Shown: piece after piece, positions 1 through 8,815 of the stretch | Position numbering within the stretch: the first letter of the stretch is position 1 | Layout of the letters: each line of letters starts with the position of its first letter | NCBI GenBank assembly: GCA_963788205.1 | Contig: CAWBGG010000008.1 | Location: 62,001 to 126,000 of the forward strand | From: CAVVMA01 sp963788205 | GTDB lineage: Bacteria; Desulfobacterota; Binatia; Binatales; Binataceae | Direction of reading: 5' to 3' | Length of the DNA: 64,000 nucleotides | Notes under the pieces: model-generated | Database searches by the model: none | The model's input: the letters and a program-made list of their open reading frames with translations, nothing else | Told to the model about the DNA's origin: nothing | Program-made: the position numbers and the translations under genes

Positions 1-88
1 CCCCGCCGGCGCCATCGATCGCGACCGTCGTGACGGGACCTCGCGCGCCCGCGATCAGCCGGCAAGCCGCGCGCGTCGCCTGCTCCAG
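1..88 (-). CDS. P-loop kinase-like protein, partial
   Basis: An open frame on the minus strand begins just past the stop of the EF-G-like gene and leaves the window at base 1. The visible residues end in VTTVAIDGAGG, which resembles the start of a Walker A loop in uridine kinase or phosphoribulokinase-like proteins (IDGxGGxGKS/T). No ATG, GTG or TTG lies in frame nearby, so the true start is unknown. Only about 28 residues are visible and the Lys-Ser/Thr of the loop is outside the window. The family call is therefore an inference from a short motif. Confidence 0.35.
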   Translation of the reverse strand, partial: MEQATRAACRLIAGARGPVTTVAIDGAGG

Positions 89-95
89 AGCGGAC

Positions 96-2204
96 TTATC
101 CGTGCGCGTGCGCGGCCTTGGCGGCTTCGCGAGCTTCTTTGGCCTCTTTGATGATCTTCTCGGCGATGTGGCCCGGCGTTTCCTCATAATGGGAGAACTG
201 CGACTCGAAGGAACCGCGTCCCGAGGTCATCGAGCGCAGGTCGGGCGCGTAGCGCAAAATCTCCGACATCGGAACCAGCGCCTTGATCACCTGGCTTTGC
301 CCCTTGCGATCCATCCCGAGCACTTTGCCGCGCCGGCTGTTCAGGTCGCCGATTATGTCGCCCATCGATTCGTCGGGGCAGCTCACTTCAACCGACATGA
401 TCGGCTCGAGAATGATCGGCTTGGCCTTTTCCATCGCGGCCTTGAAGCCCATCGAAGCGGCGATCTGAAACGCCATGTCTGAGGAATCGACGTCGTGATA
501 GGAGCCGTCGTAGACCGTCACCTTAACGTCGACAATCGGATAGCCGGCCAGGAATCCTTCGCCGAGCGTGTTGCGCACGCCCTTTTCCACCGACGGGATA
601 AACTGGCGGGGAATCACGCCGCCGACTACCTCGTCCTCGAACTCGAAGCCGGTGCCGCGCTTGAGCGGCTCGAGCTTGAGCCAGCAATCACCATACTGTC
701 CGCGCCCGCCGGACTGGCGTTTGTACTTGCCCTGCGATTCGGAGCGGCCCTTGACGGTTTCCTTGTACGGAACCTTGGGCGCCTGAAGTTCAACTTCTAC
801 ATTAAATTTGCGTTTGAGCTTCTCGACCGTCACTTCAATGTGCATCTGGCCGGTGCCGGACAGGATGATCTCGTGGGTCTGGGGGTCACGATGCATCTCC
901 AGCGCGGGATCCTCCTCGATCAGCTTGCGCAGCGCGAGGCTGGCCTTCTCCTCGTCGCCTTTGGCCTTGGGACGGACCGCGAACGAGATGACCGGATTGG
1001 GCTTCTTTAAGGGCGGCAGGATCAGCGGAGATTTCTCGTCGCAGAGCGTGTCGCCGGTGGTGGTGGTTTCCTTGAGCTTGGCGACCGCGACGATCTCGCC
1101 AGGCAGCGCGACGGCCAGCGGCGCCTGCTTCTTGCCTTCCAGGCGCAGCAACTGGCCGAAGCGTTCCTTGTACTGGCGCGTGGAGTTGAGCACGTTGCTG
1201 TCGCTGACGGCCTTGCCCGAGCACACGCGGAAGATCGAGAGCTTGCCGGCGAGCGGATCGATCACGGTCTTGAAGACCAGCGCGGCAAACGGCGCGGCGG
1301 GATCAGGCTTGCACTCGACCGGCTCGCCGGTCGACGCGTTATGGGCCTGCAGCGGCGGCCTTTCGGTGGGCGGCGGGAGCAGCGCGACGATCGCGTCGAG
1401 CAGCGGTCCGATGCCGACATTTTTGGTGCCGGAACCGCACAGCACCGGCGTCAAGGCTCCTTTCATCACCGCGGCGCGCAAAGCCGAGCGCAGCTCGGCG
1501 TCTTCGAGCGTGCCCTTTTCCAGGTACTTCTCCAGCAGCGCATCGTCCGATTCAGCGACCGTCTCGCACAGTCTGATGCGCGCTTGTTCCGCCCGCGCCT
1601 TGAGGTCGCCCGCGAGCTCCTGTTCTTTGGGCTTGCCGCTGTTGTCACCATAGACCAGCGCTTTCATCGTCAGCAGATCCACCACGCCGTTGAATGCGAG
1701 CTCCTCGCCGATCGGAATCGTGAGCGCCACCGGCCGGGCCGAGAGGCGCTTCTCCAGGTCGCTCAGCGCTGAAGCGAAGCTCGTCCGTTCGCGATCCAGG
1801 CGTGATACGAAGGCGATCCGAGGCAGGCCCAACTCGCCCGCCGCCTCCCAGACCTTCTCCGACTCGACCTTCAGGTCGGCGCCGGGACTGGCGACGAACA
1901 GCAGGCCGTCGACGGCGTGCAGCGTATTGAAGCAGTCGGGCAGGAACGCGCTGTAGCCGGGCGTGTCGGCGAAGATGATCTCGTTCTTCTTCCATTCCAG
2001 ATGATGGAACGACGAGTTGATCGAAACGCGCCGATGAACCTCCTCGGGCTCGAAGTCCATCGCCGCGGTCCCGTCGTCGGGACGGCCGAGCCGGGTAATA
2101 ACTCCGGCGCTGAAGAGCATCGCCTCGGCCAGCTGGGTCTTGCCGGTCCCGCCCTGGCCGACTATCGCGATACTTCTCAGGCGCCCGATTTCCTCCACAG
2201 CCAT
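96..2204 (-). CDS. elongation factor G-like GTPase
   Basis: A 702-residue translational GTPase with the full EF-G layout: G domain, domain II, and C-terminal ribosome-binding domains III-V. The G1 loop is GQGGTGKT (residues 16-23), G3 is DTPGY (about 80-84) and G4 is SRLDRE. The G3 Tyr replaces the catalytic His of canonical EF-G (DTPGH), as is usual in the EF-G-like (FusA2-type) branch. It is therefore unlikely to be the main translocase, and its cellular role is not settled. The start at 2204 has a strong Shine-Dalgarno (AGAGGTGA). It is the last complete gene of a minus-strand block valS-nadC-birA-EF-G, 73 bases after birA. Confidence 0.9.
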   Translation of the reverse strand: MAVEEIGRLRSIAIVGQGGTGKTQLAEAMLFSAGVITRLGRPDDGTAAMDFEPEEVHRRVSINSSFHHLEWKKNEIIFADTPGYSAFLPDCFNTLHAVDGLLFVASPGADLKVESEKVWEAAGELGLPRIAFVSRLDRERTSFASALSDLEKRLSARPVALTIPIGEELAFNGVVDLLTMKALVYGDNSGKPKEQELAGDLKARAEQARIRLCETVAESDDALLEKYLEKGTLEDAELRSALRAAVMKGALTPVLCGSGTKNVGIGPLLDAIVALLPPPTERPPLQAHNASTGEPVECKPDPAAPFAALVFKTVIDPLAGKLSIFRVCSGKAVSDSNVLNSTRQYKERFGQLLRLEGKKQAPLAVALPGEIVAVAKLKETTTTGDTLCDEKSPLILPPLKKPNPVISFAVRPKAKGDEEKASLALRKLIEEDPALEMHRDPQTHEIILSGTGQMHIEVTVEKLKRKFNVEVELQAPKVPYKETVKGRSESQGKYKRQSGGRGQYGDCWLKLEPLKRGTGFEFEDEVVGGVIPRQFIPSVEKGVRNTLGEGFLAGYPIVDVKVTVYDGSYHDVDSSDMAFQIAASMGFKAAMEKAKPIILEPIMSVEVSCPDESMGDIIGDLNSRRGKVLGMDRKGQSQVIKALVPMSEILRYAPDLRSMTSGRGSFESQFSHYEETPGHIAEKIIKEAKEAREAAKAAHAHG

Positions 2205-2277
2205 AATCGTTTCACCTCTGCTGTGTCGATCTTACTCGCTGGCGCGCGGGCCGTCCGAAAGAATCGCCGGCCTGCCG

Positions 2278-3072
2278 TCAGCCATAAGCTCCTTCGAGCG
2301 TCACGTCCCCTGCCAGGATCCGCCTGCTTCCCCCGGCGGTATCGAGCATCAGGGCACCGCTCGAATCGATACCGGTAACCACCCCCGTTTCGCGCGCGTC
2401 ACCGTTGAACACCGTGACCTTCCTGCCGGTCAAGGCCGAATAGCTCTCCCACTGCGGACGGATGGCCTCGAACCCGCGCGCCTCAAACTCCATATAGCGA
2501 TTGTTCAGCGCAGAAAAAAGCGCCGCAGCGAGGGCTACCCGATCGCAGCGCCGGCCGGTTTCGATCAGCACCGAGGTCGCGTGCTCGCGCAACTCAACCG
2601 GCAGGCCGTCCGCAGCCAGATTCAGGTTGAGCCCGATTCCGAGCAGCACGCAAGCGAGCCTCTGCTCGGAGTCGGTCACCGCTTCGGCGATCATTCCACC
2701 CGCCTTCTTGCGGTTGAGCCACACGTCGTTGGGCCATTTCAACGTGACAATTGAAGGCGCGACGCTCTCGAGCGCCTGCGCGGCGGCCACGCCCGCGACC
2801 AGGCTCAGCCGGGCGGTTGCGCCAAGCGCGATCTTCGGGCGAAGAATAATCGTTGTGTAGAGATTTGCGCCCGGTGGTGAATGCCAGCGCCGGCCCATCC
2901 GGCCGCGTCCCGCGCTTTGGGTCTCGGCGATCACCGCCGTGCCGTGCCCGGCGCCGGCCGCGGCCAGCCGGGCCGCCACGTCCTGGGTCGAGCTCACATC
3001 GTCATGGTAATGAATCCGCCATCCGATCGTGCCCGCCGGCAATTCGATCGCGCTGTAGGGATTCTCGCCCAC
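2278..3072 (-). CDS. birA: biotin--[acetyl-CoA-carboxylase] ligase
   Basis: Activates biotin with ATP and attaches it to the biotin carboxyl carrier protein. The 264-residue protein has the biotinyl-5'-AMP loop GRGRMGRRW and the KWPNDVW motif, followed by the small C-terminal SH3-like domain. There is no N-terminal winged helix, so this is a monofunctional ligase, not a biotin operon repressor. Initiation is probably at the GTG at 3072, preceded by AGGAAGTAGAG. It lies between nadC and the EF-G-like gene, separated from nadC by a strong palindrome at 3111-3182. Confidence 0.93.
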   Translation of the reverse strand: MGENPYSAIELPAGTIGWRIHYHDDVSSTQDVAARLAAAGAGHGTAVIAETQSAGRGRMGRRWHSPPGANLYTTIILRPKIALGATARLSLVAGVAAAQALESVAPSIVTLKWPNDVWLNRKKAGGMIAEAVTDSEQRLACVLLGIGLNLNLAADGLPVELREHATSVLIETGRRCDRVALAAALFSALNNRYMEFEARGFEAIRPQWESYSALTGRKVTVFNGDARETGVVTGIDSSGALMLDTAGGSRRILAGDVTLEGAYG

Positions 3073-3110
3073 CTCTACTTCCTAGCCTCTCCCGCGCCAG
3101 GACACCACAA

Positions 3111-3182
3111 TGGCGGGCAGGGACGCCCGCCCCACTTCTGAAAAACAAGACATTTTGTAGTGGGGCGGGCGTCCCTGCCCGC
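3111..3182. repeat. REP-like palindrome, 24-bp perfect arms
   Basis: The arms at 3111-3134 and 3159-3182 are exact inverted copies (GGCGGGCAGGGACGCCC...), separated by a 24-base AT-richer loop. The element sits in the 160-base gap between nadC and birA, which are co-directional. Related GC-rich palindromes that carry a CCCCACTTC.GA/GTAG core occur at 24315-24395 and inside 40152-40437. This is an interspersed repeat. In RNA it would form a very stable hairpin that could end or attenuate transcription, but no U tract follows. Confidence 0.85.
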
Positions 3183-3232
3183 CTGTCCGGAGAAATTCGG
3201 CGGCCTCAAGGCCGCCACCGCGTTCAAAAGAC

Positions 3233-4099
3233 TCACGCCGGCTCGATCCGCATGCTGAGATCGATCGCGCGCGCCGAATGAGTCAGCGCACCCACCGATA
3301 TGAGGTCAACGCCGGTCTCTGCGATGGCGCGCACGTTCTTGAGGCTCACGCCTCCCGAAGCTTCCAGAATGATCCGCTCGCCAACCAGTTTGCGCGCCCG
3401 CCGCATCTGCGCCAGCGGCATGTTGTCGAGCAGGATCACGTCGGCGCCGCCGTCCGCCGCCGCTTTCACCTGTTCAAGGTTCTCGCATTCGATCTCGATT
3501 CGGAGCGTGTGCGGCGCGAAAGCGCGCGCGCGCTCCAGTGCCGCGATGACCGAGCCGGCGGCCGCGATATGGTTTTCCTTGATCAGCACGCCGCCGTCGA
3601 GGCCGAAGCGATGGTTGAAGCCGCCGCCGATCCGGACCGCGTATTTTTCTATCGCGCGCAATCCCGGATGGGTCTTGCGGGTGTCAACGATTCGGGCGCG
3701 CGTGCCCTTGATCGCGCGCACGTATTCGCTGGTGACGGTCGCGACGCCCGACATCAATTGCATGAAATTAAGCGCGGTGCGCTCGCCGATCAGCAATCCG
3801 GCCATCCGCCCCTCGATTTCCGCGACGCGGGCGCCACGGGTGAGCTTTTCTCCTTCCGGGATGAGCGAGACGATTCGCGGCTCGGCTACGGCCATCGAGA
3901 AGACTTTCTCGAGCAGGATTCCACCGCAGAACAGCGCGCGCGACTCCTTGGCGGTGATGACCGCCCTGCCCCGCTGTTCGGCCGTCACGGTCGCAGCCGT
4001 GGTGATGTCGCCGTGGCCGAGGTCCTCGGCCAGCGCGTGCGCGATTAGCTGATCGAGATCCAGTTGATTCAGCGGCGCGAAGGTCACGGCTTCAGCCAT
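3233..4099 (-). CDS. nadC: nicotinate-nucleotide pyrophosphorylase (carboxylating)
   Basis: Converts quinolinate and PRPP to nicotinate mononucleotide in de novo NAD synthesis. The 288 residues match the family length. Visible signatures are the N-terminal EDLGHGDITT, the RKTHPGLRAIEK segment that binds quinolinate, the GGGFNHRFGL stretch, and the C-terminal barrel motifs DVILLDNM and EASGGVSLKNV. It follows valS by 22 bases and so is probably cotranscribed. The partner nadB is in the same window (22709-24310) but in a separate unit; no nadA is seen. Confidence 0.95.
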   Translation of the reverse strand: MAEAVTFAPLNQLDLDQLIAHALAEDLGHGDITTAATVTAEQRGRAVITAKESRALFCGGILLEKVFSMAVAEPRIVSLIPEGEKLTRGARVAEIEGRMAGLLIGERTALNFMQLMSGVATVTSEYVRAIKGTRARIVDTRKTHPGLRAIEKYAVRIGGGFNHRFGLDGGVLIKENHIAAAGSVIAALERARAFAPHTLRIEIECENLEQVKAAADGGADVILLDNMPLAQMRRARKLVGERIILEASGGVSLKNVRAIAETGVDLISVGALTHSARAIDLSMRIEPA

Positions 4100-4121
4100 A
4101 GCACGATCGCCCGCGACGCGA

Positions 4122-6794
4122 TCATCCCGCCGTCTTCAGGAGGCGCAACTGTTCTTCCAGCAGCTTGCGCTGACTGGATAGCTCGGCCGCGCGCTGCTGA
4201 ATCTGTTCCTGCATCTCCGGCGCCGCCTTGGCGATAAAATCGGGATTGTTCAGCCGCTTGAGATGCTGATCAAGGTGGGCGATCACTTCGTCGAGCTTCT
4301 TCCTGAGCACCCCGCGCGCTTTCTCGAAGTCGAAGTTCTCGGGCGCTTTCACCGCGACTTCGCACCAGTCCAGCACGTAGGTGACCATCCCGAGTCCGCT
4401 CGCGCCGGGCGAGGCGATTTCCAGGCTCTCCGCCTTGCCCATCACCTGGCAGTATCGCCGCCAAGCCGCGAACTCGGCGGCGAGCGCCGGACCGGCCGCG
4501 GCAGCAGGCCTGATCAGCGCCGTGACGCGATCGCCCGGATGGCAGCCCAAAAGCGATCGCAGCGAATTGATCGCCTCGGTCGCCTCGATACAGTGGCGCA
4601 TCGCGAGCGCGTCGGCCGGCGGCAGAACCTCGTTCTCATTCGGCGCCGGGAACTTCGCGACCGCCAGATGGATCGCCAAATCCGCTTCGCTCAGGTAGGG
4701 CCGAATCGTCTGCCACAACTCTTCGCTGACGAACGGCATGAATGGATGCAGCAGCCGCAGCATCTGATCGAAGCATCGCACCATCACGTAGCGCGCAGCG
4801 TCGCGCTGGGCGCCGCCGGCCTTGAGCGGCTCCTTGGAGAGCTCGATATGCCAGTCACAGAACTCGTGCCAGATGAATTGATAGACCGCGAGCGCCGCAA
4901 CGTTGAACTCGTAAGCGTCGATCGCCGTGGTTACCGCCGTAACCGCCGCGTCGAGCCGGCTTAAGATCCATCGCTCCGCCAGGCCGAGCCGTGCGCTCTC
5001 GACCGGCGCCAACGGCTGCGACGCATCGGTGAGATTCATCAGGACGAAGCGCGCGGCGTTCCAAATCTTGTTGGCGAACGCCGCCGACGCGGCCAGGCGA
5101 TCGTCGGACAAAATGATGTCGCGGCCCTGCACCGCGAGTTGCGCGAACGTGAAGCGCAGCGCGTCGGTGCCGTAGCGATCCATCACTTCGAGCGGATCGA
5201 CCACGTTGCCTTTCGACTTGGTCATCTTCTTGCCGTACTGATCGCGCACCAGCGGCGTTATGTAGACGTCCTTAAAAGGCACTTCGCCGGTGAACCACAA
5301 TCCGTTCATCATCATCCGCGCGACCCAGAAAAAGATGATATCGAATCCGGTCACCAGCAGGCTGGTCGGATAGTAGCGCGCCAGCTCGGGAGTCTGATCG
5401 GGCCATCCAAGCGTCGAAAACGGCCACAGCCCCGAGCTGAACCAGGTGTCGAGCACGTCCTCGTCCTGGACGATATCGACGCCGCCGCATTCCTCGCACT
5501 TGTGGGGGCGCTCGGCCGCGACCGTCACGTGATTGCATCGCTGGCACACGTAGGCGGGAATCCGATGGCCCCACCATAGCTGGCGCGAGATGCACCAGTC
5601 GTGGATGTCTTCCATCCATCGGAAGTAGGTATTTTCCCAGAACTTGGGGTAAAAGCGCGTGCGGCCGTCGCGCACCGCGGCGATCGCCTTTTCCGCCATC
5701 GGCTTGACCCGCACGAACCACTGCTGCGAGAGCATCGGTTCGACCACCGTGTCGCATCGCGAGCAGACGCCCACCGAATGGCGATGCGGCTCGATCTTCT
5801 CGAGCAGCCCTTGCGTTTTCAGATCATCGACCACACGGCGGCGGCAGGCGTCGCGCGAAAGGCCGCGATAGACGCCGGCTTGCTCGTTCATGTTGCCGCG
5901 TGTGTCCATCACCGAGATCTGCTCCAGTTGATGGCGCCGGCCGAGCTCGAAATCGTTGAAGTCGTGACCGGGGGTGATCTTCACGGCGCCGGTGCCGAAT
6001 TGCGGATCGACCGCGGCGTCCGCGATAAGCGGGATCTCGCGCCCGACCAGCGGCAGCCTAAGCCGCCGCCCGGCGATATCGGCAAAACGATCGTCCTTCG
6101 GATTCACCGCCACCGCGGTATCGCCAAGCATCGTTTCGGGACGCGTGGTGGCGACGGTGATCGAGCCGGCGCCGTCGGCGAACGGATAGTGGATGTAATA
6201 GAGATGGCCGTCGGCATCCTTGTGATCGACTTCGAGGTCCGACAGCGCCGTCTCGCATCGGGGGCACCAGTTGATCAGCTTGCGATCGCGGTAAATCAGC
6301 CCCTCGCGATAGAGCCGGACGAAGACCTCGACCACCGCGCGCGAGAGCCCCTCATCGAGCGTAAAGCGCTCGCGGCTCCAGTCGCATGAGGCGCCCAGGC
6401 GGCGCAACTGGTAGAGAATCCGGCTGCCGTAGGAATTGCGCCATTCCCAGACCCGATCGACGAAGGCCGTTCGCCCCAGGTCGTGGCGGCTGTGGCCCTC
6501 TTTCGCAATCTCCCGCTCGACCACGTTCTGCGTGGCGATACCCGCGTGATCGGTACCCGGCACCCATAGCGTGTTGTAACCCTGCATCCGGCGCGTGCGC
6601 ACGATCACGTCTTGAAGCACGTTGTTGAACGCGCTGCCCAGATGGAGCGCGCCGGTGACGTTGGGCGGTGGAATGACTATCGAAAATACTTTGCCGGGGC
6701 GGTTCGGATCGGCCGTGAAATAGCCGCGATCAACCCAGAGCTGAAACCATTTTTCTTCGGCCGCTTTGTGATCAAATGTCTTGGCTAGTTCCAA
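4122..6794 (-). CDS. valS: valyl-tRNA synthetase
   Basis: Charges tRNA-Val. The order is class Ia catalytic domain, CP1 editing insert with GTDHAGIATQ, Cys-pair motifs (CPRC, CSRC, CQRC...CEEC), KMSKS loop as KKMTKSKGN, anticodon domain and a C-terminal coiled coil ending near LRLLKTAG. The HIGH motif reads HLGS, not HxGH. I chose the TTG at 6794 because family homology begins there (LELAKTFDHKAAEEKW) and AGGG lies just upstream. ATG codons at 6878 or 6995 would add 28 or 67 poorly conserved residues. First gene of the valS-nadC-birA run. Confidence 0.93.
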   Translation of the reverse strand: MELAKTFDHKAAEEKWFQLWVDRGYFTADPNRPGKVFSIVIPPPNVTGALHLGSAFNNVLQDVIVRTRRMQGYNTLWVPGTDHAGIATQNVVEREIAKEGHSRHDLGRTAFVDRVWEWRNSYGSRILYQLRRLGASCDWSRERFTLDEGLSRAVVEVFVRLYREGLIYRDRKLINWCPRCETALSDLEVDHKDADGHLYYIHYPFADGAGSITVATTRPETMLGDTAVAVNPKDDRFADIAGRRLRLPLVGREIPLIADAAVDPQFGTGAVKITPGHDFNDFELGRRHQLEQISVMDTRGNMNEQAGVYRGLSRDACRRRVVDDLKTQGLLEKIEPHRHSVGVCSRCDTVVEPMLSQQWFVRVKPMAEKAIAAVRDGRTRFYPKFWENTYFRWMEDIHDWCISRQLWWGHRIPAYVCQRCNHVTVAAERPHKCEECGGVDIVQDEDVLDTWFSSGLWPFSTLGWPDQTPELARYYPTSLLVTGFDIIFFWVARMMMNGLWFTGEVPFKDVYITPLVRDQYGKKMTKSKGNVVDPLEVMDRYGTDALRFTFAQLAVQGRDIILSDDRLAASAAFANKIWNAARFVLMNLTDASQPLAPVESARLGLAERWILSRLDAAVTAVTTAIDAYEFNVAALAVYQFIWHEFCDWHIELSKEPLKAGGAQRDAARYVMVRCFDQMLRLLHPFMPFVSEELWQTIRPYLSEADLAIHLAVAKFPAPNENEVLPPADALAMRHCIEATEAINSLRSLLGCHPGDRVTALIRPAAAAGPALAAEFAAWRRYCQVMGKAESLEIASPGASGLGMVTYVLDWCEVAVKAPENFDFEKARGVLRKKLDEVIAHLDQHLKRLNNPDFIAKAAPEMQEQIQQRAAELSSQRKLLEEQLRLLKTAG

Positions 6795-7024
6795 ATTCCC
6801 TTGCCGTGCCTGCTTTACGGAGTAAAGGTTGAAGAAGGCGCGGCGCGCCCTCGCCGCAAAATCATACGGAGACGGCATCAACGGTTGCAAGACTTCGCGC
6901 TGCCGCCGCTCCGAATGATACTCAAGCGCCGCTCGTGGGCCTGTGGACCTATCGCCCTGCGATGTACTAACCTGCCCGCAACTCCGGCCGACCATTTGGA
7001 GGTCGAGCCGCCCGGGAGAACGCC

Positions 7025-7324
7025 ATGCTCATCGCTCGGCTGAAGCTGCAGGGACAGGTCGCGTTGGCTGCATTGACCTTGATGGCCGCATCGAGCCTGG
7101 CAGGATGCGGGCTCGGCGGTAACCGGGTCAACTGCAAGATGGTGCAGGACCAGCGCGGCGCCGGCCGGAGCGATTCCGATATCGCGTCGGCGCTAGGCGT
7201 CAGCGATAGCGATGTCGCCTCATGCGCGAGCGGTGGCGGCGGCGGTGAGACCTACGGCGGCGGCGAAGGCGGGGGCGCTGCGGGCGGGGGCGACCAGACT
7301 CCACCCGCCAAGCCGGGAATGTAG
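7025..7324 (+). CDS. small glycine-rich lipoprotein
   Basis: A 99-residue protein with a signal peptide ending in the lipobox SLAGC (Cys about 28), so it should be lipid-anchored. The mature part is short, with two further Cys residues (VNCK, VASC), an S-D rich repeat (RSDSDIA, VSDSDVA) and a Gly-rich tail. GGGAGAACGCC gives a good ribosome site. It is divergent from valS. No function can be assigned from the sequence. Confidence 0.75.
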   Translation: MLIARLKLQGQVALAALTLMAASSLAGCGLGGNRVNCKMVQDQRGAGRSDSDIASALGVSDSDVASCASGGGGGETYGGGEGGGAAGGGDQTPPAKPGM

Positions 7325-7423
7325 CGAAATCCTCTCCAAAGGTAGTTAACGCGGCCGACGATACGGGGCACTGAAAGTCCGGACGAGCCGGCACAATAGC
7401 TATGGGATGCAGATGGCGGCCGT

Positions 7424-7452
7424 TTGACATGCAGTCATTTTGAATGCATGAT
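7424..7452 (+). promoter_or_regulatory. putative promoter and operator of the FitAB-type module
   Basis: TTGACA at 7424-7429 is followed 17 bases later by CATGAT (7447-7452), a fair sigma-70 layout just ahead of the antitoxin start at 7471. Inverted copies CATGCA (7428-7433) and TGCATG (7445-7450) lie across the spacer. That is where an autoregulating ribbon-helix-helix antitoxin would be expected to bind. The binding is inferred. Confidence 0.45.
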
Positions 7453-7470
7453 GCTGGACGGGGCAGAAAA

Positions 7471-7701
7471 ATGTCTCGCACACTGACGCTTCGCAACGTG
7501 CCGGATCCCGTCTTGCGCGCGCTTCGAGGCCGGGCTCGCCGCAACCGGCGGTCAATGCAGAAAGAAATAATGTCGATTCTCGAGGAGGCCGCCGTTGACC
7601 GCGCTTCGCTAGTCGAGCAGCTCGCGGCATTGCGCGCCCGCCTTGGCGCAGAGATGACCCTCGATGAAATTCACGGCGCGATAGAGGAGGGACGCGCGTA
7701 A
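7471..7701 (+). CDS. ribbon-helix-helix antitoxin, FitA-type
   Basis: A 76-residue protein beginning MSRTLTLRNVPDPVLRALR, the classic Arc/CopG beta strand plus helix of FitA-like antitoxins, followed by RRSMQKEIMSILEEA. It should bind its own promoter and neutralise the PIN nuclease that follows. The start at 7471 is preferred over the upstream ATG at 7444 because the fold begins there. AGGAGG at 7685-7690, inside its 3' end, is the ribosome site for the toxin. Confidence 0.85.
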   Translation: MSRTLTLRNVPDPVLRALRGRARRNRRSMQKEIMSILEEAAVDRASLVEQLAALRARLGAEMTLDEIHGAIEEGRA

Positions 7702-8111
7702 GACTGGTCGTCGACACCGACGTGGTAGCGGCGGCCGTGCTTGCGGAATACGGGACCGGCGACGAGGCTTCGCGCCTGCTTGCCGGCAAATGGGACTTCG
7801 CCGCGCCGTCGCACTGGAAAGCGGAGTTTTCCAACGTTGTCTGGAAGGCGGTGCAGCTTAAACGTATCGACGCCGGGGAAATCGAGGCGATCATCAGTCG
7901 TGCCAGCGCCCTGCCGATAGAGTCTGTGGATGTTGCGGAACTGTGGCGAGGAGCAGTGACGCGCGCGGTTGTTACCGGTCACCCCGCCTACGACACTTTA
8001 TTCGTTGAATTGGCAATTCGGCTGGGGACGAGCGTGGCCAGCTTTGATCGCCGCTTGCAACGGAGATTTCCCTCGATTGTGAGGAGCCCCTCCGAGCTCC
8101 TGGAATCCTAA
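7698..8111 (+). CDS. PIN-domain toxin, FitB/VapC type, with damaged start
   Basis: A Mg-dependent RNase toxin of the PIN fold. The first catalytic Asp is in LVVDTDVV and later acidic motifs are AEFSNVVWKA and HPAYDTLFVELA. The N-terminal strand only reads correctly from codon 7698 (V-R-L-V-V-D-T-D), but that codon is GTA, not GTG or ATG. It sits 7 bases after AGGAGG and overlaps the antitoxin stop as GTAA, where GTGA would be the usual overlap. The next usable codons are CTG at 7704 or GTG at 7722; the latter would remove the catalytic Asp. The toxin is probably poorly made or inactive. Confidence 0.72.
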   Translation, partial: VRLVVDTDVVAAAVLAEYGTGDEASRLLAGKWDFAAPSHWKAEFSNVVWKAVQLKRIDAGEIEAIISRASALPIESVDVAELWRGAVTRAVVTGHPAYDTLFVELAIRLGTSVASFDRRLQRRFPSIVRSPSELLES

Positions 8112-8218
8112 TCATCTCGCATAGTCTCCCGCTGCGACAACGGCTGCGCATCGCCAAAAAACGCCCCGCATTAGAACGCCGGGAGGAAAAAGAGAAAAGC
8201 TCGAGGACGATTACGATT

Positions 8219-8301
8219 TGCGAGAGGGGGGACTTGAACCCCCACGAGCTTGCGCTCACAAGGTCCTGAGCCTTGCGCGTCTGCCGTTCCGCCACTCTCG
8301 C
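8219..8301 (-). tRNA. tRNA-Leu(CAG)
   Basis: The 83-base gene folds as a type II tRNA with acceptor GCGAGAG/CTCTCGC, anticodon loop CTCAGGA (anticodon CAG), a long variable arm with stem GAGC/GCTC, and T loop TTCAAGT. The discriminator is A and the CCA is not encoded. It is the only feature in the otherwise gene-free stretch 8112-8470 between the two toxin-antitoxin modules. Confidence 0.95.
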
Positions 8302-8470
8302 ATCGGCTCGCATCCGGTAGATGAATGGGTTTAACCGCCCCCGCGATCTAATTCAAGGTGCGGCGTCCTGAGGTCAACCACAGGGCCGCCCTGACGCGAC
8401 CACGTCGGCTGCTGTCACGCCGTCGGTGCCGGTGTTATATTTCGGTTTGAATTCCCGAAGGGATATCCTC

Positions 8471-8815
8471 ATGCACGCTGTCAAGGCGCATCAACTCAAG
8501 CGCAACGCTTCGCAAGCCCTGCGGCGAGCCCGGTATGCCCCGGTGATCATCATGAAAGGTAACCAACCACGGGCCGTGATGATGCGCCTGGACGATGATT
8601 CCGTGCTCGGCCAACCCGGCGTTAAGCTGGCGCTGGCAACCTCGCTATTCAAGGAAGGCCGCTTGCCGCTGGGTCGTGCGGCGCGTCTGGCGGAGATGAG
8701 CCTTGGGGAGTTCATGGAATACCTCTCCCGCCGTCGAATCCCAGTGGTTCGCGGCACAGCGCGTGAGGCCAAGGCAGATCTCGAGGCGCTGAACGTTTGG
8801 CTCGGTTCGTCCTAG
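8471..8815 (+). CDS. UPF0175-family antitoxin with extra N-terminal domain
   Basis: A 114-residue protein. The C-terminal half (LPLGRAARLAEMSLGEFMEY ... RRIPVV) is the UPF0175 helix-turn-helix signature. The N-terminal half (HQLKRNASQALRRARYAPVIIMK) looks like a Phd/YefM-type antitoxin strand-helix. I read it as the DNA-binding antitoxin of the following DUF3368 PIN protein, whose start overlaps it by 19 bases. The start at 8471 follows GAAGGGATATCCTC. Confidence 0.75.
   Translation: MHAVKAHQLKRNASQALRRARYAPVIIMKGNQPRAVMMRLDDDSVLGQPGVKLALATSLFKEGRLPLGRAARLAEMSLGEFMEYLSRRRIPVVRGTAREAKADLEALNVWLGSS

Noticed and set aside
7972..8313. Minus-strand open frame running from the PIN toxin through tRNA-Leu
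   Set aside because: It overlaps a tRNA gene and a conserved toxin gene, and shows no family features.
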